From positions 14,192,053 through 14,256,052 of the forward strand of contig OX344750.2 in assembly GCA_947034885.2 (NCBI GenBank): a DNA stretch of 64,000 bases. Reading direction: 5' to 3'. The notes under the pieces were generated by a model. It worked only from the letters and a program-made list of their open reading frames with translations. It was not told the origin of the DNA and ran no database searches. This document shows positions 36,620 to 48,305 of this stretch, piece by piece. The stretch is from Thuidium tamariscinum. Its lineage: Eukaryota > Streptophyta > Bryopsida > Hypnales > Thuidiaceae. Position 1 is the stretch's first letter, and the number at the start of each line of letters is the position of its first letter. Made by a program: the position numbers and the translations under genes.

Positions 36620-38721
36620 TATAATTGAATCACATTCAAGAGATAACCGGACTGAGTTCTTGGCCTTTTTGAGATTGATACCCGCTCCAATCTTAGTGGA
36701 GAACAACCTAAGTAACCACCGATATGATGGTTGAATAGTGGGTGTCAGAATTGGACACAAGGGATGTCAGTGGTATTGCTGTTTCTTTACTTTACTTTCT
36801 TTTCTTAATTATTCCTTTAGTTTTTTAAAACAAGTGAAATGGTCTTCAGTGCAGAGAACCAAAGTACAAGCCACCTCATCAGTCCCCAAACATTCCAAGG
36901 TTTGCAGTGGCATAAAGTGTCCACTTGTTTTTAAAAAAAAGGTAAACAATGTGGTAAGTAACCGTTATGCCAAATATTTCTCTCTACACTAAACATGAAA
37001 TTAGGTTTGCCCTTATGATTAGGTTGCCTTACCCCAAGAAAATTACTCTACAAGCCATTAAATTTAACAAATATTTTTACAAATATTTTCATTTACATAT
37101 GTAGAGGTTCATATGTTCCAACCAGTGATCTCATAATTGTTTTTGAAATTTAGTGCAATAAGTTACCTTTCAAGAGGAACAAGCATCAACTTTGGCTCTC
37201 TTGACGATAAGTAGTAGCAGAACAAAATAGAAAAGAAAGGATTTTGCAAGTTGTGAAGGATAATTGGGAATATTATAAGACAAAACTAACTAAATATATG
37301 CTAATTTCACTATAGAGTAAGTCGCAAATTGGCTACCAAATTTTATTGTTTGTTACGGAATATAATTTTGACTAAAATGGCTTCATTAAAGGCCCTTTTT
37401 TACAATGTAATAGTAGTGCAAAGATTTTTTTGGTAGAAACTGAGTGCAATTTAGCTAGTTTTGAGAACATTGATTCTAGCTACACCGATAACTGATTCAA
37501 TAGTAGTGCATTCTTGTATAATAACAATAAATGTTTATATAGCATAAAATCTCAAAAAATTAGTGAAGGACAACCTAATTTCACTATTTAGAGTAGAATA
37601 AGGGAAGTTGTACCAATAAGCTTGACATAAGGGAGGTAAGCATAGACATACATTATGGGTCTTCCAACTAATTGTTTTTTAATTTATATTTGCCCACCAT
37701 TTAGGACTAGAATCTTAAATTGTCAAATAAATTTTATTACTAATTTATCGTTAAATAAACTTAAAATCCCATTCCTAAAAGGTTCTCTAATTTTAGGGAT
37801 ATGTTGAGGCATTGATAAAGTTGGAGATATATATTATGAAGAAACAATTTAACTTCTAAATACCTTGTCTATTTTCTTGATTTGAAGTTTTGTAATGATT
37901 TTAGTAGTAAAAACAAAAAACTTCAAAAGTGTTTTGGTTTCTATTTGGAAACCAAAGTTAAAGATCTTGAATAATAAATTACATTTGTGATGCTAAAATT
38001 TGCATTGATATCACTAGTATTTATAGGATGCAATTCATAACTTGCAAATATGAAATTCTATAGATGATTGATTACAATTCTCATATTGATAATTCGAAAA
38101 TAAAACTTACATTGATAATTCCATTTGTAATTATATAATCATATATGAACAATAATTAATCCTTCAAAAATTATTCAAGAATAACACTATTGGAGTTATA
38201 AAATACATGTCTCAAATTTATATTCATAGCCAATATTAAAATACTCATTTTAGAGATCAACATTATTTTAATGTTATTCAATCATTTAGAGAAAGTTGAA
38301 TTCATTAAAAGGCTTCAAGCTTTCTTCCTAATTTTAGTTATGATCAAGATGAATGTAAGGGTGTTCACATCATCATTAGTACCACCATGTAGGAAATCCA
38401 AAGCCTTTTGGAGTGTAGAAATTTGTAGAAGGCTTGTGCTAGCCATCTTCCATAATTAATTTATGAGACTCTGGAAATGGATTGGCTAATGATGACAAAT
38501 ATTTGAATCCATCATCTAATTCTTGAACTAAATAGTGAGTTGAAAAGGCCTTTCTTTGCTTAAATTTCAACATTACAAAGTGGCCCTTTCTTGCATTCCT
38601 TTCCCCCTTTGCAAGGTATGAACAAAGGAATTTCTAAATTGATGAAAAATCAAAGTCATAGAGGCTAATTGGGATTTTGCAACTCTATCAATTATATTGA
38701 CAATTGGACTTTGAAGTACAA
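36620..38721. other. No feature recognised
   Basis: Short frames at 36738-36992 and 38271-38459 show no domain. The base composition is uniform and AT-rich. Confidence 0.4.
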
Positions 38722-39049
38722 AAGGGTTAAATGGCCAATTTCGTTAAAATGGTGGTATTCCATTAGTTTGTCACTTTTTACAATTCGGACTGTGCAGTTT
38801 GAAATGTACACCGGTCATAGATTTTTGAAATCTACATGAGTTATAGATGTCTAAAATCTAGACTTGTCCAAGATGTTTCAGATCCTACATCTGAAATCTA
38901 AATTTGTCATAGATTTTGGAAATCTATGAAAATCCTAAATGTCTGAAATGTATACTAGTTGTAGATGCCAGTTTTCAATTTCGACCGTACGGTCTGAAAA
39001 ATGGCATTTGGAATACTGCCATTTTAACAAAATTTGCCATTTAACCCTT
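38722..39049. mobile_element. F-family TIR element with about 41-bp ends (328 bp)
   Basis: AAGGGTTAAATGGCCAATTT and, inverted, AAGGGTTAAATGGCAAATTT continue through GTTAAAATGG and GTATTCCA with few mismatches. The interior has repeated TAGATNT..AAATCTA palindromes and ACCGTACGGT. A TTAA lies 5 bases inside each end, so a distant relation to the TTAA family is possible. Confidence 0.8.
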
Positions 39050-39358
39050 AAATAAAGGCAATAGAAAATTGAACGTCCAATGCGATATCAACAAATATTA
39101 GATTCAGAAGTGTGTATTGATGCATGGAATTGAGAATTTAATATGTAGCACCTTTCATTTATTTGGAAGTCCAGTTAACACCTCTCGACTTAATTATAAC
39201 AAAATGCATGTAGTGTCTTGACAATGTGACGAAAAGTGGTGAACAATGTTTTTTCCATTAATTAATAGCCCCCTCCCTCCTAAAAATTGAGAGCAGTTGA
39301 TTATTTTGAGAAAAAAAATCACAAACTACCCCCTCCACCATTGATGTAAAAAAACTCT

Positions 39359-39365
<7 letters not shown>

Positions 39366-39437
<72 letters not shown>
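39366..39437. repeat. (TA)36 microsatellite
   Basis: This is an uninterrupted alternating T/A tract, followed by CATA/CAAATA-rich degenerate repeats to about 39560. The tyrosine-isoleucine run it would encode on the minus strand is not a gene. Confidence 0.95.
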
Positions 39438-39440
<3 letters not shown>

Positions 39441-39964
39441 TACGCATACACATGTATGGATATGGGCACATACTAATATACATATGCAAAAATATGCAAA
39501 TGCAAATGCATATACAAATACAAATACAAATATAAAGATACGTGGATATGCATATGCATACATACTTGGGAATACATAGACTTATCCCATATTGATTGTA
39601 AGCTCACTTGATTCTTAAAGATGGAGGGGGGAGGGAGGAGGTCTTGAAAAAATTCAATTTAAAATATTTCTGAATTTTTGAATATTTTTGAATATTTTTG
39701 AGTTTGGGGGGGGGGTTAGGGGTTAGTTGGTAAATGAAAACAAAATTAATTAATGAGCTCATTGTGATAGTTTGTCACACACATTGATAATGAGCTCAAA
39801 AGAGGCAGTCATTGCCTCATACACAATATAGGAGGTGACAAATGCCACATGTGCATGCAAAATGCCTTTTTCCTATCTATTTTAAACTTCAATGCACACA
39901 CCTTTCTCAGTTAAATACATTGAAATCAACCACCTTGCATCTACAAAGCGCGCTTCCCAAGACC
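39438..39964. other. Simple-sequence zone with G tracts
   Basis: Degenerate CATATGCAAA repeats are followed by G-rich patches at about 39622-39640 and by GGGGGGGGGGTTAGGGGTTAG near 39707. Nothing codes. Confidence 0.5.
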
Positions 39965-40250
39965 GAAGGTGGATATACACTCAAAAGCGCCAGAAATTGG
40001 TACTATGCCTAGTTACTATTTTAAGGCTATTTACATTTTTATATAGTGTTGTTGGCAAGCGAAAGTATGTTCCAATGCATCAAAAAAACACAAACAATCA
40101 GATACGGTGTGCAAAAGTTATTTTTTACGTTCAAAGTTTGTTTCCAAAAGCACCATCCACAGTCTTTGTACATAATTGATTTTGAAAATGTGCACACACT
40201 CTAGATGGCGCTTTGAGGTCCGCTGTGCTTTTGGGTGTACCCACTACATA
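39965..40250. mobile_element. A-family TA element, copy 4, diverged
   Basis: The same block order is kept (GCGCCAG, GCCTAGTT, GTTGGCAAGCGAAAG, TGTTCCAATGCA, GCAAAAGTTATT, GGCGCTTTGAGGTC, GGGTGTAC). The ends are eroded (GAAGGTGGATATACAC and GGGTGTACCCACTACATA). This is the oldest of the four. Confidence 0.78.
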
Positions 40251-40929
40251 TGAGTTGAGGCAAATCAATGGAGGACATTCCTCTCCCATAGAAGATCAAT
40301 GGTACAGAACCTCATTGGCAAGTTGTGGGGCTCCGCTGTAGGGCTCCGCTGCTCTAAGGGGCTGGCGTACGGGTTTGGAATCTCAGGGAACTTGAAACTA
40401 AGTTAAACTCGAAGTTAACTTACAGAGTCGGCCATTGAAGTTTCGAGGCTGGTGTTGGCTGGATTTCAGTCGGTTGGTCGTCAGTCAGTCGGTTCCACCG
40501 CGTCCGTCCGTCCGTCAAGAAAAGAATGTAAGGTAATACGCTTTCTCCAGTACCACGTTCTTTTCCAAGTTCAAAAAACAGCCCATTTGTACTGTACAAC
40601 CCCTTTTGGTACAGTAGTCGTCGTTGTACTGTACAGTCCCCACCACAATACTGTATAATAACAATGGAATAATAATATAAACATTAATCAAGAGATGGAA
40701 ATACAAATATAATATTCCTTTCAGAGGGTAACCTTATGATTGGTTTTAAATACATGTCGTTTAAAATTAGCCAGCAGGTACCCAAATACAGCCTAGCATC
40801 ACATTCCGGGCCCACTGCCACCTCAGAAATCAGGGTCGCTCGCCCTGTCGCCCGTCCCTGCATGCTCGTGCAGCAAGGGTTCTTATGTCGTCCTCGGAAG
40901 TCCAGGCTGCCAGGCCCCCGCGAGAGCTC
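40251..40929. other. GC-richer stretch, possible noncoding transcript start
   Basis: GGGCTCCGCTG is repeated (about 40326-40355), GTCC/GTCAG short repeats follow (40468-40516), then TACTGTACA palindromes (40590-40665). No coding frame can be supported. Confidence 0.35.
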
Positions 40930-41245
40930 TCCCAGGATCCCTCTCAAGACCCTTCTCAAGACCTCCCCGGAAGAGAACCCACTCAAGACCCCTCCCGAGA
41001 CCACCCACTCAAGATCTCCTCTCCCGAGACCACCCACTCGGGACCTCCCCTCCCGAGACCACCTACTCAAGACCCCTCCCCAGACCACCCACTCAAGACC
41101 CTCCATGACCACCCACTCAAAGACCTCCCCTCCCGAGACCACCTACTCAAGACCCCTCCCGAGACCAACCACTCAAGACCTCCCCTCCCGAGACCACCCA
41201 TTCAAGACCCCTCCCCAAGACCCCTCCCGAGACCCCTCCCCCCCA
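40930..41245. repeat. Minisatellite, CACTCAAGACC-CCTCCCGAGACCAC
   Basis: About a dozen units of 20-26 bases repeat CTCAAGACC and CTCCCGAGACCAC. It is open in several frames on both strands, as expected of a C/A-rich tandem array, so the long frames (for example 40736-41356) are not called as genes. Confidence 0.85.
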
Positions 41246-41830
41246 TCGAAGAAATCCAGACAGAAAACCCCATCCATGATTACTTCCCAAGCAATTTTAA
41301 ATTTGTTTTTTTCTTTCTCTCCCACCATGGTGCCAGATTGCACCATTTCAAAATAAATGCCTACTCTTGTTTGATGTACTGTTTTCCTTATCAATGGAAT
41401 TTGGTCCATTTGTTTTAAAATTAAAATTAAATAAAAATGCATACTTTATGCTAGATAAAAGTAATATTTTTTTTTGCTATAATTTTTAATTTCTTTTCTA
41501 AATATGAATGAAAATTACCAAATTTGGATGAAAATGTGTATGAATATAGCTAAAAAGTATTTTTTGGTCATAAAGATAAATGGATGTAGAAATACAATGC
41601 TTCACCAAATTTTAAGTAATCACCATCTTGGCACTTTCTCAAAAACTCAAAAACATAAAAACAAACTCCCAAGACCTCCACTTAAACCCCTTCTGCAAGA
41701 CCCCTCCAATAACAACTGCACAAGACCTCTCCAAAAGACCCCATCTGAGACCAAATCTCTGAGACCCCATCCAAGACTCCCTCCCATAACCTTACTCAAG
41801 ACCCTATCTAAGAAGGGCAGTGTCGAAACT

Positions 41831-41972
41831 CCGCCCAAGACCCCGCCCAAGACCCTGCCCAAGACGCCACCCAAGACCCCGCCCAAGACGCCACCCAAGA
41901 CTCCACCCAAGACTCCGCCCAAGACTCCGCCCAAGACTCCACCCAAGACCCTGCCCAAGACTCCCACATCAG
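41831..41972. repeat. 12-bp minisatellite CCCAAGACNCCR
   Basis: Eleven units in a row differ mainly at two positions. They would read as Pro-Pro-Lys-Thr in one frame and Gly-Val-Leu-Gly in another. Related CCCAAGACC units recur at 41670-41810 and 42560-42600, so one repeat type has spread over 40.9-42.6 kb. The minus strand has spaced G3-G4 runs. Confidence 0.9.
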
Positions 41973-42529
41973 ATACAGTAGTATTTTCTGTAGGATTTTA
42001 TATATCACTCAACATGAGAATTTAAAAAATATTTCCTGAGCAATATAATTGACAATATGTCCTTTATTTTGAAATTGCTCCGCTGATCACTGGACTGTTC
42101 ACAAGACGGATATGGTACCTCCTAAGTACGGTAGTCAATTAGACGGTAAATATTTCTAAAAATAGATTACCCAATGTTCGGGAAGTAATTTTTTTTCATT
42201 TGGAAGTACATTTTTGGAGTGGAAAAATCCACTACTTGCAAAATTATATTTCCATTTTAAGCAACCATTTCAATCATTATTTAAAAGGTAATGTTTGCCA
42301 TATAACCATGTAAAAGATTTTTTGAAACTAAAATGAACTCAAGATGGGTACCAAATTTTTTTGAGAGAATATTTGACAATAGAATCTTAATTGTGAGTCG
42401 ACGAAATGACAGGACTGCCAAAGTGCCAAGCCCTAAGCTCGGGCACGTTTTGGATGAATAAATGATATTTCATCCATATTTCAATGAACTTTTCATTACC
42501 CCCCGCAACTTGCACTTCTTAAAAGGAAG
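41973..42529. other. No feature recognised
   Basis: AT-rich gap between the minisatellites and the GC-rich 5' region of the GT34 gene. Confidence 0.45.
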
Positions 42530-43703
42530 GTGAAATCAAGTAGTGACCGCAGGATGACCCGCCCCAAGACCCCACCCAAGACCCTACCCAAGACGCGCTC
42601 TCCGGATCGGTAGGGAAGACAAAGAAGACCCTCGGCACCACTCAAGCCAACGCGGCAAGGCAGCCGCGGGAAGACTCCGAAGCCCGGGAGGGGGGGGGGG
42701 TCTTGGACGCGGCCGGGGGACGAGCCGTTAGACCTGGCGTAGAGCCCGCTGCCCCAGAAGAGGGAGAGGCTGCTTGGTGCTCCTTCCCTGCTCCATCGCC
42801 ATCGCCATCGCTTACGCCTCGACCATCTGCGTGCCAGACAGGTCACTTTTTAGTTTACAAGGGGAGATCTGTGGGAGGCACGCCCTGGGGCTTTGTTTGA
42901 AGCTTAGGAGTTCGGGATCCTGCAGCCAGCCGGCTTCTCTTTCTCCCTCTCATCACACTCGGAGAAGTCGGTAGGTAGCAGACGCAGGAGGAAGGAAACA
43001 CGAAGAAGAACGTCAGCTCTAGTTGTAGTACACGAGTCGGTTGATCGGGAGCCTTTCTGGTCCACGCGGAGTGTTTTTCTTCCCTGCATGGCATTGAGAT
43101 CTTTCGGTTCCATTGTCGTGCGGGTTGCCACGCGTGGCTGTTAAAGCTTTTTAGTTCTTCTATCGGGGCCTCGGCTCTGCTTATTCCTTAGGGCGTTTTT
43201 AAGATCCGTTAGGGTGTTGCTTTTCCCTGACAGCGCTTGAATGTTTGGACCTCGGGTGTTCGAGTTTTGGCGCCTTGGGAGGCGGGGGTGAGTGTTGTAA
43301 GAGAAGAACCGGACGGTTTGGTTTTGTCGATAAGGCGTGTAGCCGTTGGTGGTGCTCTGTCGGTGTTGGACAATGTGGCGGTTACGACGCGGCTGTCGTT
43401 AGCGTTGAGGAAATTGTTCGGCGTTGTGTTGGAAGGGGAGATATTGGAGCTTTTTAATCTATTGGAACGATTGAGGGCTGTTGGCAAGAGAACAAGAGCC
43501 TTACAGAGATCTTCTTCCTCTTGTTATTTTTATTTCTTCTTAGAGCGGCCTTTTGAAGGTTTCTATTGTTTCAGACTACTGCAACCGTCAAGCTTTGTGC
43601 GAAGGAGCTCTTACTATTTCGCAAACTCATCGGGCTAATAAGGATCTTGCTTCGGTGGCAAGAGTGTTCACTGAGTATGCAAAGCGACAGTGTACATATT
43701 GCA
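42530..43703 (+). promoter_or_regulatory. GC-rich 5' region of the GT34 gene (promoter and 5' UTR)
   Basis: The sequence turns abruptly from AT-rich to GC-rich at about 42540 and stays so into exon 1. It contains short CCAAGACCC repeats (42560-42600), a G10 tract near 42690-42705 and CpG-rich stretches. Reading frames here, including one of 133 codons at 43237-43638 in another frame, have no recognisable domain and are probably 5' UTR or uORFs. The transcription start cannot be placed from sequence alone. Confidence 0.5.
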
Positions 43704-45421
43704 ATGGCCGAAGTTTCAGGTGCATCTCCGCAGAGGAGATTCAAAGGCATGTATTCGGAATATGCCGCTCGTTTGCGTTCTCGGGAATCTTTTAAGAAAG
43801 AGGTCGGTTTTCGGCTGTACATGTCGACTTTGCAGGCGTTTTCTCGAGCCTTATTAGTTTTAGTGTTTGTTTCTTTGGCCTTAACTGCTCTGGGATTCTA
43901 CGGATCATCAGCCTTTCTTAGGAAGGCCAACGATTTAGGACGACAATGCTCAGCGGGGAGAGGGAGTGCTCCAGCTCATTTTCAACGATTGAAGTTCGCC
44001 ATGGTGACTTGTTCGGATGGATCTTCGACTATTCCCGGGAGATCCTTCGAGGGAGTGATGGAAATGGTTGCCCCTAATAAGAAAGCGTATGTGAAAAAGC
44101 ATGGATATGACTTTATCGATGCCAGTTATTTATTGGATCCAAGTCGACCTCCCAGCTGGAGCAAGATTCTGGCCGTGAAGGAGCAGATCTCTAAGTATGA
44201 TTGGGTGTTTTGGAATGATGCGGTATGTACTCCACATGCAGACTAGTTCAGCCATGTGACTTGCGATTAATTTTCTAGTGGCTGTTCTCTGCCATGTTTC
44301 TCTGCGGTCTTTGGGGACGAAGGGCATTAATTTGAATTCCTTTTTTGTCATTCGTTCAGTGCTTGACCACATGGAGATACATGGCTCATGAAACAGGAAA
44401 CTCGACTAACGTATTGGATGTTCTCTCTGTTTGATATGTTTCAGGACTCTGCTGTGACGAATCCTAATATCAAGCTGGTAAGCACTAATTTCAGTCTGTT
44501 TACTTTAAGTTTTTTGCCTCATCGTGACAATGAGCCTTCTGCGCTTTGGTGTAACATTTGAAACATCGATTGATCTCTGTCTTTTTGTTCGTGGTTCAGG
44601 AGGATATCCTTTTCTCTGTGGTTGGCGATGTCAAACCTGAGGAGATGCCAGACTTTATCGTCACGGAAGATGTCACTGGTGTCAATGCAGGTGTGTATAC
44701 ATGTGCATTTTCTTTACTCCTCTGCTTACATTTCTCTGTTCTTGTTGTGTATGTACTGAAAGGAGCTGTAGTGGTGATTTGTAGTTGTTTTGTTTCCAGT
44801 CGTTGACAATGTAGATTGTGGTGCAGGTATGTTCTTTTTCCGGAACTCTGACTGGAGTCGACAGTTCCTCGACCGTTGGTGGGATCAAACCGACTTCATT
44901 CAACCCTTCGGTCAATCAAAAAGTGGAGACAATACTGCCCTCAAGCATCTGGTCAGCGTTATGGACAAGGATGAATTCAAGCGTCATGTACGAATTCCTG
45001 AAATGCAGTGTCTCTTCAATTCAAATTTGTGGAGACCGTCTTGGAGGAGCTGTCATCGCTTGATCACAGTCACCAAGGCTGTCTGGCAAGGTAGATTTCT
45101 TGCACCCGTATTGTTGTGCTCATTTTAATTGATTTTGAAAGGGAACAATAATTCAGAGCGGGGACTCGGAACGTCTTGCAGTAATTATCCTGTTCGGGAC
45201 TCTTCTCTCAGCATTTTGGGTCTTTGGCAATGATTGCAGGTGTTTATGCAAGAGGGGACTTCATGGTTCACCTAGCTGGGTTAAATGACAAGTCGAAGTG
45301 GATGAGAAATGTTTTACGAGAAACAAATACCAGGAAACACCACATAGATTCAATTGACAGAGATTATTCGACAACGGAAATTTTGAAGTCTAGAAAAGAG
45401 CTTATGGCGCCTTCACTGTAA
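43704..45421 (+). CDS. GT34-family Golgi glycosyltransferase (Glyco_transf_34), five exons
   Basis: The gene reads through five exons: 43704-44222, 44445-44477, 44600-44690, 44827-45090 and 45240-45421. All introns are GT-AG and the phases match, giving 362 residues and a TAA stop. The protein is a type II membrane enzyme. It has a basic cytosolic tail, one membrane segment at about residues 49-70 (LLVLVFVSLALTALGF) and a lumenal catalytic domain. The domain opens with FAMVTCSDG and carries YVKKHGYDF, as in GMA12/MNN10 relatives. The metal-binding DxD motif is in WNDADSAV (D172-A-D174) and is split by intron 1. Later blocks are VTGVNAGMFFFRNS, SGDNTALKHL and the C-terminal VHLAGL, whose His matches the family's conserved C-terminal His. 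I chose ATG 43704 for its strong context (purine at -3, G at +4); an in-frame ATG at 43677 would add nine residues. GT34 enzymes transfer galactose, xylose or mannose in the Golgi. The WNDAD block and shorter length look closer to MNN10-type members than to plant xyloglucan xylosyltransferases, so donor and acceptor are unknown. Confidence 0.9.
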
Positions 45422-46687
45422 ACGAGGATTAATTAGATAGACCATTCTTTGAGACTGTCCGTTATTTTCGGGCAGGTCCTACGGACTTTTCCAGCGTATG
45501 GAAGGTTGCAAACCAAATTTAGATTGCTTTCACGACACTGCTGTCGTCCAAGTGAAAGTGCCTAAGAAACCAACCTTCAGCGCATGGGATGGCTCACATA
45601 GTAAAATAGGAGCTTGACTGTAAGGCTTAATTCATAGGGCGAGAGGAGGACAGATTTTATGAGGATACCGAACGGGTATTTAGGTCCCGGTCACTCGGAG
45701 AGAGTACCTATCATTCTTATTGTGTGGACTTCAAGCGTTTCGCTCCTCATCTTCATGATCCAAGGCCGAATCTTCTTTTGCCGGTTAAAGCACACGTATA
45801 GTCAACAAAGAAACTCGTGTGCCCTATATGGTGAGATTTCGCCTCTGTACTAGCTCACAACATTTTTGCACCTTCTTTGATTTGTACTTCCATGAGTTAG
45901 TTTCTGTATGATCTTTTGAGAGTACTTCGACCTAGATCGGTATCTTATTATATGGCAAGTTTTCTAGACGTTCTAGTTCGAACAATCCAGCAGCAAGTCG
46001 AACTGAAGTTTGTTCTGTGTCCATTGCAGGAACTACGAAAACAGGGAGGCAGATGCTACTCAAAATTCATTTTCTGGTGTGATCACACTGGATTTCGGAG
46101 CATTTTTGCTGAAGGTTATAAGATTTTGCTAAGACATGTATTCTTTTTACATTGTGAGTTTCGAATTGTGATAAATGCTTATACATTATCACTTTTTTCA
46201 GAGCTTTCAAAAATAAAATATAGGAAAACACACGATTGTACTGTAAGCGAGCTGTATGAGAATGAATTTTGTCCAACATTTTCAGGACAAATTTTTTGTG
46301 TAATCACATTAGGTGTACCATATCTGTTATTTTTTTCTTGCTTCGAAACTGTGCACATTCTTACAATTTGCGAGAATGTTTTAAGTACATGGCTGAATTC
46401 AGAGGCCTACTCTATTTATTTGATTTTCCTTTGCAACTTGGCAGCCTGTCTTGCGTGCTGTACCCGTCTTCCCACGCGTTTGATATTTTCGTAGCCTTTT
46501 TCAAATTCTCGTCACTCTGCAATAACGTATGGAGCAGTGGCATGTTTTCAGGATGTGATTCCCATGTGGTTCGAACCTCGGCACGCAGCAGTCAAACATG
46601 ACTTTTTCTCTCTGCTCGCCTGGGTGGGTCTGAAATTCTAAAAAACTCCGTCTTTTTGCCTTCCGAACTCGTTACGGTAAATTGATT
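45422..46687 (+). other. 3' flank of the GT34 gene
   Basis: Base composition stays intermediate for about 500 bases after the stop codon, as expected of a 3' UTR, then drifts to AT-rich. An open frame of 192 codons (45916-46494) has no domain or composition typical of a protein and is not called. Two similar short stretches (about 46075-46095 and 46295-46315, around GTGTGATCACACT and GTGTAATCACATT) may be remnants of a repeat. Confidence 0.35.
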
Positions 46688-46776
46688 CCTTGGGGGCAGC
46701 CGAAATTTCAGATGGTTATATCCATTCAGGACAAGTGTATGAACTATGAAGAGGACCTTTGGCTGCCCCTCAAAGG
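46688..46776. repeat. Short TIR hairpin CCTTGGGGGCAGCC
   Basis: CCTTGGGGGCAGCC (46688-46701) pairs with GGCTGCCCCTCAAAGG (46761-46776) apart from one extra base and one mismatch. An 89-bp miniature element is likely. Confidence 0.6.
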
Positions 46777-47214
46777 GTATATAACTTTCAAGATAGTATC
46801 ATCCCATGTGGAAAGCTTGCATGAAGAATGGTTTATGCCACTCCTTTACATCTTACTGGTGGTCCTCAAACAGGTGCCATTTGACCTTTCTTGAAGCCTT
46901 TATTGAATCCTTTTTAAAGTTTCATGGAGGTACTCGGAATGTACTGGTTGTGCTAATGTGTGGAGAATATCTAAATTCAGCACCCACCCTACTTGAACAG
47001 TGTTCAACAGTCTATTGAATCCTGAATTATCAGTTTGATTTTCTAAAGAATGTATTGCACGAAAGAAACTTTGACTCCCTTGCCTCAGTGGGGTAGGTTA
47101 TTCCACGTGGACTTTGAATTGCCACGTTACTTCCACTTGGACTCCAAACCTCACTATAAATGGAAACCCATTGAAAATGCAAACCCTAGGTGGACAGACA
47201 TGTACTCTATGGCT

Positions 47215-47304
47215 TTGTACAGTGCCCTCCTAAAATTTTTATGGCAACACTCTTACCCATCTTGAATCAGCCAGGCAAAAACCTTTTGGGAGGGCATTGT
47301 ACAA
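47215..47304. repeat. Short TIR hairpin TTGTACAGTGCCCTCC
   Basis: TTGTACAGTGCCCTCC (47215-47230) and GGAGGGCATTGTACAA (47289-47304) match at 15 of 16 positions. It is a 90-bp miniature element next to two other small hairpins. Confidence 0.7.
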
Positions 47305-47358
47305 TACGTAAACCACTCGCAGGAATTTCCCTGTACATTTGCAGGGAGGGTTCTGAGG

Positions 47359-47404
47359 TGTAATGCCTGATTGTGCGGGTTTTCTTGTGTAATCAGGCAT
47401 TACA
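47359..47404. repeat. Small perfect hairpin TGTAATGCCTGATT
   Basis: There are 14-bp perfect arms (47359-47372, 47391-47404) with an 18-base loop GTGCGGGTTTTCTTGTGT. Confidence 0.75.
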
Positions 47405-47594
47405 AATTACTCATCCAACTTTGATTTCTCATCCTCAATTTCTCATCCTTTTGTTCGTGATTTACGTTGGGCAATGGCTCCTCATTATATGCATATGGAT
47501 GCTTTTTCTCCTCTTCGGGCATTGCCCTATACAAAGCACCCATGCTATGAATACCCTATTGTGCCATGGAAAGGATTTTGCACTTTGCAGATTA

Positions 47595-47843
47595 TTAACC
47601 TTTGAGTGTCACAAACTAAATAGCTATGAAGGTGGGACCATTCCAAAAAAAGCAACATAACTTGAATTTGAATTGATTATTGCATTCTTCACCATATAGA
47701 TCTATAGTCAATAACCTCATCAATCTAGACTCACGTCTTTTGGGGAAATCCATCATACAGATGCAAACTTTATAAGGTTTGATGAACCTAATCTCCCAAA
47801 ATCAAAGGTTTGAAAAACATCCCTTATGATGTTCAAGGGTTAA
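47595..47843. mobile_element. Short TTAA-flanked element, 249 bp
   Basis: The left end TTAACCTTTGAGTGTCA and inverted right end TTAACCCTTGAACATCA match at about 13 of 17 positions. TTAA is intact on both sides (47595-47598, 47840-47843). Confidence 0.6.
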
Positions 47844-48305
47844 ATGTAATTGGTATTCTTTTTAGTCATGTATGATTAACATATAGTTTTGATGCAATCT
47901 CAATCAAGCATACCAAATTTCAGTCATTAAAAAGCAAAGCTTCATTTTTAGCCCTTGAACGAGGGATTTGTGATTGTGAAATTCTTCAATTTTGATATTG
48001 TCGAAGTCATTGGTATAAGAAAATCCAAAAGCATTCATTAGAAGTCAAAGTCAAAGATCTCCTCTATCCACCCCTAATTTTGAAGATGAATAGTTGCACT
48101 TTTATTCTGCACAAAAGAATTCCTTGTCATTCATTCGACACGAGATCTCCACCCCATTGTTTATAGGTTAGTGTATTGATTTATTTAATGTTCATTATTT
48201 TACTTGCTAGTTGATTGAATAACATTGGTGATGAGTTTTAAAAGTTTGATTGCATTGATATGGAGAAAGCATCCATATGCATATATTTCTTATTAATAAA
48301 AATCC

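Noticed and set aside
36569..36760. Minus-strand frame resembling a Gypsy-type reverse transcriptase segment (AGINLKKAK)
   Set aside because: The match is short, no YxDD or neighbouring pol motif is present, and part of the frame lies in the 35-bp inverted repeat around the B element.
39258..39563. 101-codon frame rich in Tyr-Ile
   Set aside because: It is the translation of the (TA)n microsatellite.
40736..41356. Open frame of 206 codons, and an overlapping one of 177 codons
   Set aside because: They run through a C/A-rich tandem array that is open in several frames on both strands. The repetitive Pro/Thr/Ser composition follows from the DNA repeat, and no start context, splice pattern or domain supports a gene.
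41504..42025. Frame encoding Pro-Pro-Lys-Thr repeats (cell-wall-like)
   Set aside because: The repeat is exactly the 12-bp minisatellite, there is no signal peptide, and the opposite strand is equally open with Gly-Val-Leu-Gly repeats.
43237..43638. 133-codon frame overlapping the GT34 start region
   Set aside because: It runs in a different frame from the enzyme and lacks any domain; it is probably 5' UTR.
45916..46494. 192-codon frame downstream of the GT34 gene
   Set aside because: No domain, erratic composition and no splice context; more likely 3' flank.
46540..46585. Possible tRNA T-arm (GGTTCGAACC)
   Set aside because: No acceptor, D or anticodon stem can be formed at the right distances; the ten bases are a chance palindrome.
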